Assembly (NCBI RefSeq): GCF_031877795.1
Contig: NC_133938.1
Location: forward strand, 16,338,920-16,402,919
From: Strix aluco
Lineage: Eukaryota; Chordata; Aves; Strigiformes; Strigidae
Direction of reading: 5' to 3'
DNA length: 64,000 bases
Positions 45,380 through 58,300 of the stretch are shown here, piece after piece. Each line of letters opens with the position of its first letter. Within the stretch, counting starts at the first letter, position 1. The notes under the pieces are model-generated. The model did no database searches and was not told the origin of the DNA. It worked only from the letters and a program-made list of their open reading frames with translations. A program made the position numbers and the translations under genes.

Positions 45380-48300
45380 GTAAGTAAATACCACGCAGAG
45401 GAGAAACTCTGGGTGAGTAAATAACACTTGAGATTAAACCGCATGAAGGAGGTGGATCACTGAGAAGTAATGCATAGCAATCACTGTTTTACTCCTGTTT
45501 GCTTGTGAGTAGTAGCTGAATTTTGCATTTGAAAAACCTATGATAAGTTACTGAAATGTGACTTCCTTTCACTGAACCAACCACCCTACTGCATTGTGAC
45601 TAACTGCAAAATAATCACCGTTTTACACAGCGTTCATGTCTCATCATCAAAGGGAGTGTAACCTGTGTTCGGGTGCCAAGGCTGCGCTCGCCGGTGGCAG
45701 CCCCAGGGGCGCCTGGCCCGGGCCAGGGCTCCAGCACGTGGCTTGTCTGGCTGAGGGAAAATAGCCGTATCTCGCCCTTAGCCTCGTCGCTCGTACCCCA
45801 ACAGCAGCGTGGTGGGACTTGTCCCCTTGCTGCCGTCGCTGAGGGGGAGCGGAGGCTGGGCCGCCCCAGGAGGGATGCGGGAGAGGCGCGGTGTGGGGTG
45901 GCAGTGTGAGAAAGCGCCGTCTGCGCCTTGTGACTGAGGAGCAGAGGTCGTTCCCCACCGCCGGAGCTGCCGGCACGTTAGAGCTGGTACCATCCTGCTG
46001 CCAGCAGATTAACGTGCTTTGAAGATGAAAGATGTAAAGTATAATTACATAATATCCAGCCCACGCTTAAAAAGTGAAACAAGAGCTCTTAAAAAAGAGC
46101 ACGGAAGCCTCCCAAAGATAAATATCAACCAATTTCAAAAGAAAAGTGTCTTTCTCATGGAACAATGATTACTTTGGATACAAGTGATAAAGAAGTAGAT
46201 GCTATTCTTGCACATCCCTTCCCTTGCACACAGAGCTAGCTGCAGGGAAAGCAGGAGTTCCTCACACTGCAGGCAGGCTACTCAAGCAGGACCATAAATC
46301 TGGTTTTGCTCTGTATAGGCACAGCATCAAACGTATGAGGGTCTGGTCCATCTCTGTGACCTATCACCCTTGCCAAGGCCCTTCTGGATAATGTGATTTT
46401 TTTCAGGAATCAGACTCTCAGTGGGTGCAGCTACCCAACAACTTAAAGGTACAAGAAATCTTATTTCTCCACAAACTGCAATTATTCCTTGCAGAATGAG
46501 TCTGTCTGTGCTAAAGCTAAACAAAAAAACCAGACCAAACACAAACAAACAAAACAAAACAAAAAAACATTTACCATCCATTTCTTAAATGAACACGATT
46601 TTTGTATCCAAATTCTCTGAGAAATTCTGTGAAAGCTGTGGCTAGGAGTAATTCACCTGTGCCTCTGTGTGAACACCAGCAACGAGGGATCTGTTCCAGA
46701 TGGGAACTTGGGGGTCTGCACAGGGAAAACCATGTTCCCTTCTGACAAATTTAGCAGGAAGGACAGGGGAGATTTCCTTTCCAATATGCCATGATCACAG
46801 AATCACAGAATCTTGGAAAAGACCTTGAAGATCATCACAAATGAAAGAGAAACTTGCCTATCTTCAGGGGTCATCCTAGTTTATTGACAAGAAATGGTCA
46901 ACTTCTTCCTGATTCTGGATTTAGTTGCTATGAAGCTGATAGGAGAAGCAGAACTGAAACTGCTGAGAAAAGCTTCCTTTTAACCAAAGCTTCCTCTTAA
47001 ATGCCCTTTCAAACAAACACAGCACTGCAGGTTTTGTATTCAGTTAGCAAGAGCTTTATGTGAGTTCCTACTATTCAGTGTTTTCATCCTGCAATATTCC
47101 GTAACTACTCAGTATTCAGGCACCCTTTCAGTTGCTACTAAACCGGAGGAATCACTTGCCTTATCTGACCTGATCCCACTGCGCTCCCCAGCTGTGCCTG
47201 CGGTTCCTACCCATGCACAGCGCCTGGGCTGGCAAAAGTCTCTGCTGTGTTTTCATTCCATGCAGGAGCTCATCCCACCATCTTCACTGCACCTCGCACA
47301 GGGACCACCAGAGCAAATGGCCTTAGGATCAGCTCTCTAAGGAGGGCACAGAGTCTTTCCTTTATTCATCCAAACTCACTGTATTCTGTGAGAAGCTTTT
47401 CATGCAAATAAAAGCCAAAACTCTGCTCTCTGAGAAGTGTTGAGTCAAGGACTGAAGCCATGGATGTACATTGTTTGGGGTTTTTTTGGGGGTGGTGGTG
47501 GAAGAAGTAAATATGTGATTAAGAAGTAAAGATGTGATTATTTGTAGTAAGTTAGTGTTCAGTCACAAGCAAACAATGTGACAACACTAACTGGGTGTAA
47601 GCAGATTTGCTTTTCCTTGGTTCTCAGGAAAGTAACTTTCACTCTGCTCCCACAATACCTAAGCTCTTGAGAAACTTCCTGTGCACAAATAGCAGTGAAG
47701 ACTTTTATACAACTTTAATTGCTAATACACTCAACTGACTTTCTGGAAAGGGCCAAAACATGTATCCACTGGGAATTGGCAAGCAATTTACTGATAGCTC
47801 AACTACGGCCATTCCCGTAAGCATACCTGCTAACGCGGATTTGTCAGATGCAAGGCTGTAAACACCCCGAGAGCATAAATCTTCCACTACATTTCAAAGC
47901 AGATAGGAAAGGCTTTGTATGCTAATTCCTGGATCAGCTCGTACTACTGTAACGACTGCTATTCCTCTCCTTTCCAAATCTTCATTTCATATAAAGGGAT
48001 TGTTGTGATGCCTCGTGCATGGACAGCTCTCCCCAGCCTTGCTATATAGATCACTTTCTTCTCTTCTCCGTGATCTGTCATCAGCAACAATTTCTCCTGA
48101 GATATTTAAGGAACATCACTCAGTCTGTGGCAATGCAGGTGGATTACCAGGATCACCAGTGGTGTGTTTCTCTTCTGCCTGTACATGTACGTTTCCCATG
48201 GATTAAATGTTCCTCTAGCAAAATGCTTTTCTGCCACTTCTTACCTGCTTTCAGAGATGCTGGTTTTGACCAACTTGAGATTGTAAATCAACAGGGCGAG

Positions 48301-51300
48301 GCTTGCTCCTCCTGATATATTTGAAGGGTTAAGAACAGTCAGGCTGCATTTTTGGTAAATAGTATAGGATTGAAGATAATGCTGCTCAGTTCTTACTTAC
48401 TATTGACATAAATAACAAATTATTCAAGTACAGCACTCAAAGAAAGTGGCTCAATTAATTATATTGCAATTAATCCCATGGACTTGTGCACTGGGAAAAC
48501 CTGTTTACTTCATCAGGGACATTAATGTGAAATGAGCCATTTACTGACAATATTGAGTACTCTACAATTTTGAAAAGATTTGTCTCTCTGGCTAATGGTT
48601 TGCAAATATCCAGTCTGCAACAGTTCAGCAGAGTGTGAGTCTGTTATCAAAAGTAGGATTGGAACAACATTGTCACATGGCTTTATACTTATTTTGTGGG
48701 TTTAATATGTATAAATATAACATTATCATTTTTATAATTTTATCTATTTTATATAAAGTTATATTTGTATAATGTAAGAATGTATTGGTAAGAGGTGTCC
48801 AGGTTGATCATGAGAATATCAGACTGAGTTTGGGACCTGAGGTTCTCTACCAGCATCAGGAGCAATAGGGATTTGGTGGCTAAACAGGACTCCAAATCAG
48901 GGCCACCTCAAATTCTTTTGGGGTACCAACAGCAATCTGTCACAGCAACAGGTCAAACCATCCTCCCTTGCTTGCTAAGAAGCAGAACAAATTTGTCTGC
49001 AGCAGGTACTGCGCTGCCAAAGTGCTGCTGGTTCCTGCACTGGGTCACCTCCTCCAGGCTGGGAGATGTCCACACCGCAGGCTGGTGGCACTGGTCCCCC
49101 TCCAGCATAGCAGCATGGGCATCCCCGGAGTCACCCTGCTCTTAAATCCTCAATCCTTACACATTCAAACAGGATGGTTGTAAAAAACAAGTCTTCTTCA
49201 CTGTCACAGGTTTGCTCTTTACAAGTTGCCAAAACATGCCAAAGGAGAGATTCCCTTGCTGGGGCTGGAATACATGTACATGGACACCCTGGCTCCACAG
49301 TGGCAGCTCGGTAAATACCTCGTCAACATGACACAGGGTGCTCTGGGACAAACACTGAAGCAGCTGTACGAGATGTATGAATCTGAGGCAAGTGACATTT
49401 AATTATCATTTTATTAGTACACTTACTTGATATTACATGCAAATGAAATGAAACCAGCCAAAAAAAGCACTTAGAGGTATGGCCAGACCTGACCAACTAG
49501 ATCTACTAAAACACATCAAGGGGAGTGTCTCGACAGCTGGGCAGTTTATTTGCAGTTTTGGCTACAATTAGAAATTACCCTTGAACTTCCATTTTCTAGT
49601 CAAGCCTATCACACACTTAAAGCATTGCCCATCAGAAAAATGAGCATTGGCACATAGTTCCTTTGTTTTTTTCTCTGCAATCCATGTTGAGCAACGTCTG
49701 AAGCTGTGAACTGGCTGTGAACTCAGACCAGGGCCAGTGGTGACTATTACAGACACTTGTCCTAAGTCCTCCCATGTGCATGTGTTTCATGCTCTGTCTC
49801 AAATCAAATCTGGGTTTTGCTCTTCTCCCTGAAATCACTGTGACTGTTTCAGCAGAGATATGCTGCTTGTTAGGCCTTTTTTTCCCCCCACAATCAGACA
49901 CCTCATTTATATTTGTGTGAAGTGATTAGAAAATACCACAAGATCTGCCTATAGTTATTTTGTTACCATCTACATAGTATTCTCGGGAGTCTGGGTGTGT
50001 CTTTGCATTTTTGCTGTGGGTTAGTGGTGGTAAAGTGTCATTAATTTCGATGTGGAAGAGATTCCCACAGTCAGTCAAATATTGTCAATCTGTTCAACTG
50101 TCCTATTCTGGTCAATTGTCCTATTCCAGGTCTCACTGTAATTGTAATAAACTGCTTACAAATTCAAAGTACATCAGGAGGGGAAGCATGTCCCAACTCC
50201 TTTGAAGTTCTCTGTTCAGAGAGAATAAGGTGTGGCTATATGCAAACCTTTTGCTTGTCCTTCATAAGAACGCTTGTCACGTCTATTTTCCTCAGCAAAC
50301 ATTTTCACCTGGTCTGGTTGCTAAATCAGAGAGGCACAAAAAAAAGAGGGGGGGGGACTTCTTTGCAAGCGAGTGCCCAATAAACCCATGTAAATTGTCT
50401 TAGTGAGTATATTCAACCTCTTGAGGAAGGGCTACTGCAATGATTGAGAGAACTTCCACTTTATATTAACTGGGACCCTAATGCTGAGTCTTCAGGTTTA
50501 TTCTACTGTAACTTCTGTGGAGACTGTGCCAGCTGAATTGGGAGAAGGATTAGGCTCATGGTGTTCACACAGAAAAGTCCTGAATTCTTTTTTCTGTTCC
50601 CAGCAGAAGCTCGCTTGAATGCTTTCCTTTTACTGAATGTCATGTTTCAGAAATGTGTGTTTTCCTGCAGAAGAACAGCATTGCATATGCGATATACAAT
50701 GATGAGGTCCCTGAACCAGACTCCAATGGGTGGAAGAGAGGACATACCAAAGGTACAAGGAGAGTCCCAAGTTATTATTTTCTCCTTTCTAAAGTTGTGG
50801 ATAGCATCTACTTGTCTGTCTATCTGCATATCTAAAATTCCTGCCTAAAGCAAAACTGGAGAATGATTTGCATCATGCGTGGTTTGTTGTATAGTTATAT
50901 ATGCTGCAGCGTCTGTTTTGGTTTTGCTATGCCTGTGCTATGTTGAAGAACTCTTAGGGCTTATGGACCCTTTGTTTTCAAGAGTTAAAATTTATGTATC
51001 TCCTTTCAGCGAGTGCAGACCACATTGTCCTGAGCCTAACAGCAACAGCAGTACAAAACGCGAAGTGAAAGGCACTCTAAACCCCTCCAAACTCTCTCTC
51101 TCTGGGGCAAGAAGCTGCTGCCAAGATCATGGAAGTGCTAAAGCATGCAGCAGAAGTAAAGCAAGACTTTAAATAAGTGTAAAGTTCAGTGGAGGTGTAC
51201 ATGTTCCGCTGAGGAAGCAGATGGGGTTTGCCCAGCCTGACTCTGGGATGACCACATTTTGCAGGGCTGTGTTTTCAGGCTGCAGCCATGGGGACAGCTT

Positions 51301-54300
51301 GGAGCTGTGCTCCTCCCTGGAGCACCCTGCTGCAGAGGGAGGCACAGCCTGTCTCTCTGCTGCTTCCCTGCGGAGGAGAATTTGGTCTGGGGAAGAAAAC
51401 ACAGCATTGACGGAATCTGTTTCCATTTACGCAGAGAACATATGAAGGGAAGGAAAATGAGTAGTGGAGAGAGGGTCACAGCCACTAAATCATCAGGCTT
51501 TTTAAAGACAAAATTTGAGCAGAGAAAGAGAAAAATTTTGAAATTTTTTTTTTCAAAAGAAACATGGTGACAGTTTGAGTTAGGCTATGCAGGAGAGAAT
51601 TAATGCAATTTTAATAGAATGTTAGTGTCTCTTATAATCCATTGAACTATTCTAGAGCCAGTTTACTGTAGACATTAACACACTGAAGTGTGGTGTCTGC
51701 AGCAGCAAATCCAAAGTAGGACACAGCTTTATCATCTCAGGGCTTCTTCCTCCTTAATTCATTTGCAATAACTTTTTTTTTTTTTTTTTTGACAGGTTTT
51801 CTGCTCTTGGACAAATCACAAGGCTTCTGGGTGATTCACAGCGTGCCCCTGTTCCCTCCCATCCCTGAGGATGGTTATGGGTATCCAGCTACTGGGGAGT
51901 CCTATGGACAGACAGCCATCTGTATAACCTTCAAATATGACCAGTTCACAGAAATAGGTATGAGAATTTTCTCCCTAAGAAAGCCTTTGCCCCACCGCAC
52001 CTCTCTGACTGCTTTCCTCGAGGCTTCACCTCAAAAATTGCTTGTTCTTGTCCTTCATTGTCAAATTCAGAAACCAAGTGGGGCTTGGAAACAGCGTTCT
52101 TGGCCTCAGTTATGTTTATCCAATGATTTCCTGTGTGAATGTGGGAAATTCACTCTTCTACTCTGTCTCCATCTCCCTGTGGGGACTAGGGATAATAATA
52201 GTCACAAGTGCAGTTCGAGAGTAGACTCAGTCCGTGCATACAAAATGCTTTGGAAGGATGAAGTAGGATGATTAATCTTTTTTAACAGTAATAGCTTGTT
52301 CAGCTGCAATCATCTGCAGTTCTAAAAATGTAAGGCAACCACTGCTTGAGTCTGAGTAGTAGCCTTGACTCATCAGAAATATGAAGTATGGAGGAAATAT
52401 CACCCAGAATTTACCCAGGTACTTTTTGTTACAAAAAATACCAATACTAAAATTGGAAAAAACTCAAATCCATACCTGTAAGATTCAGAACAATCTGAGA
52501 GTGATATCTGGTACTGGGATCCTGAAAGGGACTATCAAAAGGCGTTACAAGAAGTCATACTTCTTAAGTATGACAAGAAGTCATGCTTCTTAACGCTTTT
52601 CACACTGTTTTTCACTCTTTTCTCAGTTACAAACCTCAAATGATATTAACAAAACACATAAACTGAGCAAATGGCCAGCCTAGCCATACCCCAGAGCTAT
52701 CTAAACCAGGTTCCTGTTTGTGGAAGCACATCTATGCATGTGTTTAGGAAAAGAGGACAAGAAAATGAGACACTTACACTAATGCTTTTCCTGCTCCATC
52801 CTCCCAGTTTCTGGTAATCTGTGGTTCAGGGGATTTCCTGAGCCGGAAAGACTGGAAAGTTCCTGATGGACTGGTCTTCCATGAACTCATCTAATGAGCC
52901 CATTTGTTCCCTTGCTCTTTATGATATCCATCGCAAGGAATTCTACAGTTAAGCTGTGCACTGTACAGAAAAGTAAATTTCTTCTGCAAATTCAATCCAG
53001 ACACTGAAAGTCAAGCTCTGTTCTCCCTAGAACCAAACTAGACCCTTTGGCATCTCTCCTGTTTGCATTTGGCTTGGCAACTGTAACTGACTGGAAACTA
53101 CTCCTGTAAATATGGACAGGCTTGGATTTACACATGCTGTCTGAGCGCTGTGTGACTGCTTAGAGGCTTGAAGATGAACATGGGTGGAAGTGGCAGTGGA
53201 CCAAGACCACTGGTTAACAGTTCTGCTAGGAATAATGAGGTGTAAATAGAAAAACCTAAGCATACTCTCCCAGCCAGTCTACGTGCCACAGGGCCAGTCA
53301 GAATACAAAGCAACTAAACACGTTTTTTGGTTGCTAAAATAAGATACTTTGACACTGAACTCCTCCAGGAGATAGGCTGTGAAGACTAAGAGGGATTTAA
53401 GTGTCCTTTCCAAGGCAGAACTTTGCTCTCTTGATTGCTTCACTTTAACCCATTTTAATACTGCATGTGTTCATTTCTTTGGGTTTTTCTTAGACCAACA
53501 GATGCTGAGTAATAATCCAGGAATCTACAGCTGTTCCATCCCTAACATCTTCCAAGCTGACCTCCCAAATCTGCAGAAGCTCTGTGCAGGGTCCAGGCTG
53601 CCCTCAGTCCCCTTGCACCACCTCTCCAAGCTCCAGTCAGCTCACGGGGAAACATTTCTCCACTTTGCAAAGTCACACTTGTTCATAGATGGTAAGAGTA
53701 GCTGTTGCTCTATCACACATTCTCAAGCAAGAAATAAGTAATTAATATATTCTTTGGAAATTAGTATTTTCTCTGAGGGGAAAAAAGAAGTTCAGCTTCA
53801 GAAATAAAGGTAACAGAGGGCAAGGAATGGTGTCCCATCATAATATTCTCTCAGCCCCACAAAGTGAAAAGCTGTCTGGTCCTTCAGATGCCTTAAGGTG
53901 TTCAACAATGTGAATTTCAGAAAATTTATTTTCTGTTATTCAACATTAACAACAAAGAACAAAAATGGGCTTTGAATCATCTGCTTTTTTTTATTATGAA
54001 GAAGGCTTGAAATTTTTTTCCTTTCTTTTTTTTTTTTCCTGCTGATTGTTTGTAACAGGTTTTCTAGGAGAAGGAGTAGAAGCAGAAATTAGCTTCTGAA
54101 ACGAAAGTCAAAATAAGGAGAGGGGGCAAAATTCTCTCTGGCTCACTTTCTGCATTTGAATGAAATGAGCCCAGTTTAGGTGATGCTTTTCAGTCACCTC
54201 TTAAATGAAGGAACATGAAGGACTAATTTCGCACAACCTGTGTTATTCCACAGATATCTACGTGGCCTGGATGGCCCAGGAACTGAAAACCGATTTGTTG

Positions 54301-54609
54301 GCTGAATCCTGGCAGCATTCCGGCCAAAAACTTCCTTCAAATTGCTCTCTCGACTACCACGTCTACAACATAGACCTAATAGGGATGCCATTGAATTTCA
54401 CCTTCTATTCCATTAACGATCATTCCAAATGGGCTGTTTCAAGGACATACGAAGATCAGTGGACGTGCATTGGAGACTTAAACCGCGCTGCTGAGCAAGC
54501 TTGGAGAAGTGGTGGGTTCATCTGTACACAGAATGAACATATCTACAAAGCCTTCAGGCATTTGATAATCCACTACAACAGTTGCACCGATGCTTCCACA
54601 TTGATATAA
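45267..54609 (+). CDS. DNASE2B: DNASE2B, deoxyribonuclease II beta
   Basis: Six exons (45267-45379, 49210-49387, 50671-50752, 51796-51957, 53494-53691, 54254-54609) join in phase to 362 residues, the normal family length. DNase II enzymes cut DNA at acid pH in lysosomes without metal; the beta form removes DNA from lens fibre cells in mammals. Seen here: a signal peptide (about residues 1-24, a run of Leu then APLWAA), the mature start EISCRNE, the first catalytic motif HTKG with His122, and the second HxK motif DHSKW with His301 and Lys303. Conserved blocks include GFWVIHSVP, PSNCSLDYHVYNI and WTCIGDLNR. N-glycosylation sites include NMT, NCS and NFT. The start is the only Met before the signal peptide in this exon. 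All active-site residues are intact. Confidence 0.96.
45665..45975. promoter_or_regulatory. CpG-rich patch in DNASE2B intron 1
   Basis: About 300 bases are clearly richer in GC and CG than the flanks. The patch lies 400 bases after DNASE2B exon 1 and could be an intronic regulatory element or alternative promoter. Frames across it are low-complexity and not credible proteins. Confidence 0.45.
46794..46836 (-). mobile_element. Short CR1 tail relic, antisense
   Basis: ATCACAGAATCACAGAATC followed by TTGGAAAAGACCTTGAAGATCA is the reversed CR1 terminal repeat and the start of its tail, with more mismatches than the other copies. Only about 43 bases remain. Confidence 0.75.
47502..47539. repeat. 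19-base tandem duplication
   Basis: AAGAAGTAAATATGTGATT is followed directly by a copy differing at one base. Confidence 0.95.
49210..49387 (+). CDS. DNASE2B: DNASE2B exon 2, followed by a GC splice donor
   Basis: The first base completes Trp38, then 59 codons read FALYKLPKHAKGE, LLGLEYMYMD and QLYEMYESE. The exon must end at GAG because the next exon resumes in phase 0 with KNSIAYAIYND. The intron then begins GCAAGT, a classical GC-AG intron with an otherwise perfect donor. Confidence 0.93.
49388..50670 (+). other. DNASE2B: DNASE2B intron 2 (GC-AG)
   Basis: A 1.3 kb intron with donor GCAAGT and acceptor TTTCCTGCAG. A pair of TCAATTGTCC-like direct repeats lies near 50092-50127. Otherwise nothing was recognised. 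Confidence 0.6.
50671..50752 (+). CDS. DNASE2B: DNASE2B exon 3
   Basis: 27 codons plus one base, with KNSIAYAIYNDEVPEP and RGHTK; the His of HTKG is the first catalytic His. Confidence 0.95.
50753..51795 (+). other. DNASE2B: DNASE2B intron 3
   Basis: A 1.0 kb intron. It has a moderately GC-rich central part (about 51190-51400) without recognised function and a T19 run as part of the acceptor pyrimidine tract. Confidence 0.6.
51796..51957 (+). CDS. DNASE2B: DNASE2B exon 4
   Basis: 53 full codons between split Gly and Asp codons: FLLLDKSQGFWVIHSVP, PPIPEDGYGYP and QTAICITFKYDQF. The donor is GTATGA. Confidence 0.95.
52090..52260 (+). mobile_element. MIR-like CORE-SINE relic
   Basis: In order it shows CTGTGTGAATGTGGGAAATT, CACTCTTCTACTCTGTCTCC, GGGGACTAGGGATAATAATA and AAATGCTTTGGAAGGATGA. 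This is the core-to-tail layout of an amniote MIR element in sense orientation, well diverged. Confidence 0.75.
52547..52593. repeat. 26-base tandem duplication with inner dyad
   Basis: The unit ACAAGAAGTCATACTTCTTA plus AGTATG is followed by a second, partial copy with one A/G change. Each unit contains the imperfect dyad AAGAAGTCATRCTTCTT. Confidence 0.93.
53494..53691 (+). CDS. DNASE2B: DNASE2B exon 5
   Basis: 65 full codons between split Asp codons: NNPGIYSCSIP, ADLPNLQKLC and GETFLHFAKSHLFID. The acceptor is TTCTTAG and the donor GTAAGA. Confidence 0.95.
53692..54253 (+). other. DNASE2B: DNASE2B intron 5
   Basis: A 0.56 kb intron in which no further feature was seen apart from a T-rich run near 54010-54040. 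Confidence 0.6.
54254..54609 (+). CDS. DNASE2B: DNASE2B exon 6 (terminal)
   Basis: 117 codons and TAA. It carries IYVAWMAQELKTDLL, the second catalytic motif INDHSKW, WTCIGDLNRAAEQAWRSGGF and ICTQNEHIYKAF. It ends a few residues beyond the usual terminal Cys, with TDASTLI. Confidence 0.96.
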
Positions 54610-55283
54610 TGAACCATTCCTCCCAAAGAGTACAGCCCCTCATTACACAGAAAGTGTAGGAAATATCTCCCTTAAATTATATTTTCACTCTGAAAAATGG
54701 CCCTGTGAGTTGCCAGATGTGTTAGCCCTTCACCTCATTAGCTATGAAAGCAGGTGGTTTGCAGGTAAATTATGGCTGTTTTTCTCTGGGTGATGGACCA
54801 GCAGGCCCTGTGTGTGCTGAGCCACGCTCCGCTCTCTCCCTGGCTCCTCTCACCATCAGCGCCGGGCTGGGACGCTGCTGCACAAGGCTACACCAAAGCA
54901 CATCGCTGTGAGCAACTGTGCACAGGCGTCCCCAGGGCAACTTGTGAGTGATGCCAGACATGGGACAGGAGGAACTGGTCTCGTTAGCTAGGCTGTCAGG
55001 GCTGGACAGCTAGCAAGAGAAAAGTACCCCAAAATGCTTCAAAATTGCCCCACGTTCCAGGCACTGTTGACATCAATCACAGCATTTCTGCTCAGTTTGG
55101 GCTGAATCTCTTAAAGAGGTGACATAATTAGATACAGACAGGGAGATGAGTCGATCTGTGGACAGAAAGGCTTCATTTTTACATGATTAATCTTTAGAGA
55201 AGAAATGAGCTTTAAATCATTTGTAACCGATAGCTTGGGAGTATTTCTAGTGCTTTTATTCATGTACAGCAATCTTATAAGCA

Positions 55284-55319
55284 AATAAACATGTCCAAAA
55301 TATGAATAAGCAAAATAAA
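55284..55319 (+). promoter_or_regulatory. DNASE2B: Two AATAAA signals downstream of DNASE2B
   Basis: AATAAA occurs at 55284-55289 and 55314-55319, about 0.7 kb after the stop codon on the gene strand. They are candidate 3' ends of the DNASE2B transcript. Confidence 0.4.
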
Positions 55320-55329
55320 TTAAGAGCAA

Positions 55330-58300
55330 AAATGGTCTGTTTACAGCTTCCCTCTTCCATCTTTATAGCTATTGGTGGTTGGTTACAATGTTTTATAGCT
55401 GCCAAAGGAAAAATGGAGACAATTAGGAAAAAAATTTGAGAGAAAAGAGAAGAAAATATTTGAAGGAAGATGTTATTACACCTATATTTTCACACTACAA
55501 CAAACGTGGCTGTTAATTTTCAATACTTCCAGTCTCAGGCTTAGGACCTGAAGTTTGCATGGACTTGCTATGAAGACAAAGCTAATCTGCAAAATCCTGA
55601 TACACTCTTGGGTTCAGATTTCTGTATCTGTATTTAATATGTTCCTAAATATATTTATAGGGTTATACCTCAGTTATATTTTTTTTCTTGAGTTGCTAAT
55701 ATAAACTCCAGTCTGAAGATTTGGCTGTCCCACTAATATTCCTGTTTTGCTGTGTTCATAGTCCATACACTGTGTCCACAACATAGTCCACAACAGTGTT
55801 TTACAAGGAAGTAGATATAAAGAAATGCCCCACAACTGCAAGAAGTTGTCAAAGATTTTGCCCTGAAAAATCAACCACACAACAAAGTGTATGAAGTACC
55901 AAACAAATCAATTTCAGAAAATGTTTGTGCATACTTCTTGAAGAAATAAAAAGAATGTATCATCTGGCCTGCTTAATGAGAAGAATTGTGCAGGAGTAGA
56001 TTTCATATTTAGTCGATCTGGATTGAAGTCAAACCTGAGTATCATAGCTCCGTGAAAATAATGTAGATAGCTTAGATATTCTGCATGAAATAGGTGTTTT
56101 TATCTTCTCCATGTATGACCAAATAACATTGATAAATAATTTGCCTGATAATGTTTTTTCTCTGATGTTTGTCAAATTGTTTTATGTATATAGTTTTCAT
56201 TGTTTTACTAGCTGTGGTCAAGCAACACCTATTTGTGGCACTGAAAATTGCCAGTGACACAGAATGCTGAGCAGTGGGATGCTAGGGCATCACTCAGATA
56301 AGCCAAGATAAAATAATTTCTCTTGCCCACCTTTTCATGGCAGACACTAACCCAACCTGCCTGACTGAACTCTTACATCTTGCCCATAGCTTTGCATATG
56401 CATGACCTCAGTGTACAGGAACGGTGAGAAGTCTGCAGTGCTGGTGAGGTTCACCATGGTGTATCAGAGGGCACCTGGACCTGTGACACAACCTGTATTT
56501 CTTATGGTAGATGCTCAGCCACAGCATTTGGGTCAGAGAGTTCAATAGCAAAGAGTCTCCATCCACCGACTGTCACAAAGGTGTTGCCACAGCCCTGCTC
56601 TCCAGGCTAAAAGTCAACAGTCCCTCATTTGACTTTAAGTGTTAATTGCTATTCTTAATTATTTGAGCAAACGATAGCTGTCATAAAGCTTCACAAGACC
56701 ACTTACAACATTCCTCTTTCATTATACCCCAGATTGGTAGCCTCCATTTTAGCTGTTACTGAGGAGGCATAAACAGCAGTGGGAAGATGGAGAGAAACAG
56801 TTGTACCATACAACATTACAAACACCTAAATAGCCAGGTTGTGCACACTCATTTCAGTGGCATAGCAATAAAAAGGCTGCAGTTCCTGTTCCCTCATTTT
56901 TTGACTAAACAACTTTAATTCGGTTTTGCTTTTGTTGTGTAACTTCCATATTTGCATATCCTGGTATTTCTACTACACACATTATGAAACATGGGCAGAC
57001 TCTTTGTTTCCCGAAAGAGGTTGATAATCAACAAGATAAACCATACAGATTTTTAAAGGGTTTGTAACTCTCAGGCTTCCCGTGCAAAGGGAAGACCATA
57101 TGCCACTTACTTGATCTCATATGCCCTCACAGCATGCATTGTGATCAATCATTGGTGTGAAATATTTATTTTTTGCATATTTTATATATAGATATTCATA
57201 GAGTTTTAAATTTTAAAATGTGCTGTTTTTTCTCAAAATGCCAAACGCTCAACAAATATCCGCCTGTCCCAGTGACTCCGTGCTGCCTTTGCTGCCCACT
57301 GTGACCCTTTTGACTGGACAGACCTTGTCCTGTGGAAGGGGACATCTGGCGCTACCCGCTCTGTGATTTCAGGGGGACCTGCCCAGCAAAGCTGATCCTG
57401 CAAAAGGACAGAAGTCTTGGACCCTGGCATGGAGAGGGGATAAAGCTGATCTCTCATCTGGAAACCCAGAGTCTTTTCTCTTCAGTGTGAAGGTATGGCT
57501 ATTCTGACCCTTGGGCTCTGTTCTAGTTAGACTAAATGAGAACATTTATTATACATGAAAATTGTTTGCTGAGGGAGTAGGAGAGGCCAAAAGCAGACAT
57601 TATTAATCCACTAAACATTACTGTACTGCAGCCAAGTTTGTAACAAACACAACAGTAGGGATTGTTGTTTGGTATAAATTGCCTTGTAATCATTTCCACA
57701 AGCCGAGACTCGGTCCCAGCACGCCTGACAAGCTTACAAGGGGCAGGAAATGCAAATACAGCCTCTTGAAATACACGCCTGCCACTTGCTCACCCACCAG
57801 GACATCTCCTACCCTCACCACAGCCACTGTCATCACAAGGGCAGAATCCTGTCTCCCTGTCACTGCTCCAAAAAAAACCCTGATGATTTTTCTATAAACC
57901 CCTGTATCCCTGAGGATGCTTCTGTAACACCGGTAATTGTGGATCGTTAGGGTAGTGGTTTGCTGTGTTGGAAGAGTGCAGTTTTACACAGACTTAATGC
58001 AAGAGGTCAAAGGATTAGACAATAGCCTCACTAGAAGAAAAACTAAAACTAAAAAAAAATAAAAAATAAAAAATTTGAAGGCATAAAAACTTAAACTGCG
58101 TGAAGTTTAACTCCAGCTGGGCAATTACAATACTCGCAAACAGGTACAGGCATTGCGGCCTGAGCCCACCCCACAGGGCAGCCTTTATGGTGGGACTGCT
58201 TCTGGTGTCTCCACAATGACTGAAAATCTACTGAGCCCTCATGACGGGAGTGATGAGCAATGTATTGGAGAATTTTTAAAGGACACCTGGGGCTCCATGC

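Larger units (their letters stand above)
45380..49209 (+). other. DNASE2B: DNASE2B intron 1
   Basis: A 3.8 kb intron. It contains a GC- and CpG-rich patch at about 45665-45975, a short CR1 tail relic near 46794-46836 and a 19-base tandem duplication at 47502-47539. No gene was recognised inside it. Confidence 0.65.
51958..53493 (+). other. DNASE2B: DNASE2B intron 4
   Basis: A 1.5 kb intron hosting a MIR-like SINE (about 52.09-52.26 kb) and a 26-base tandem duplication (52547-52593), listed separately. Confidence 0.6.

Noticed and set aside
51789-52271. 160-codon frame as a single protein
   Set aside because: Only its first part is DNASE2B exon 4; the rest is read-through into the intron and a MIR-like SINE.
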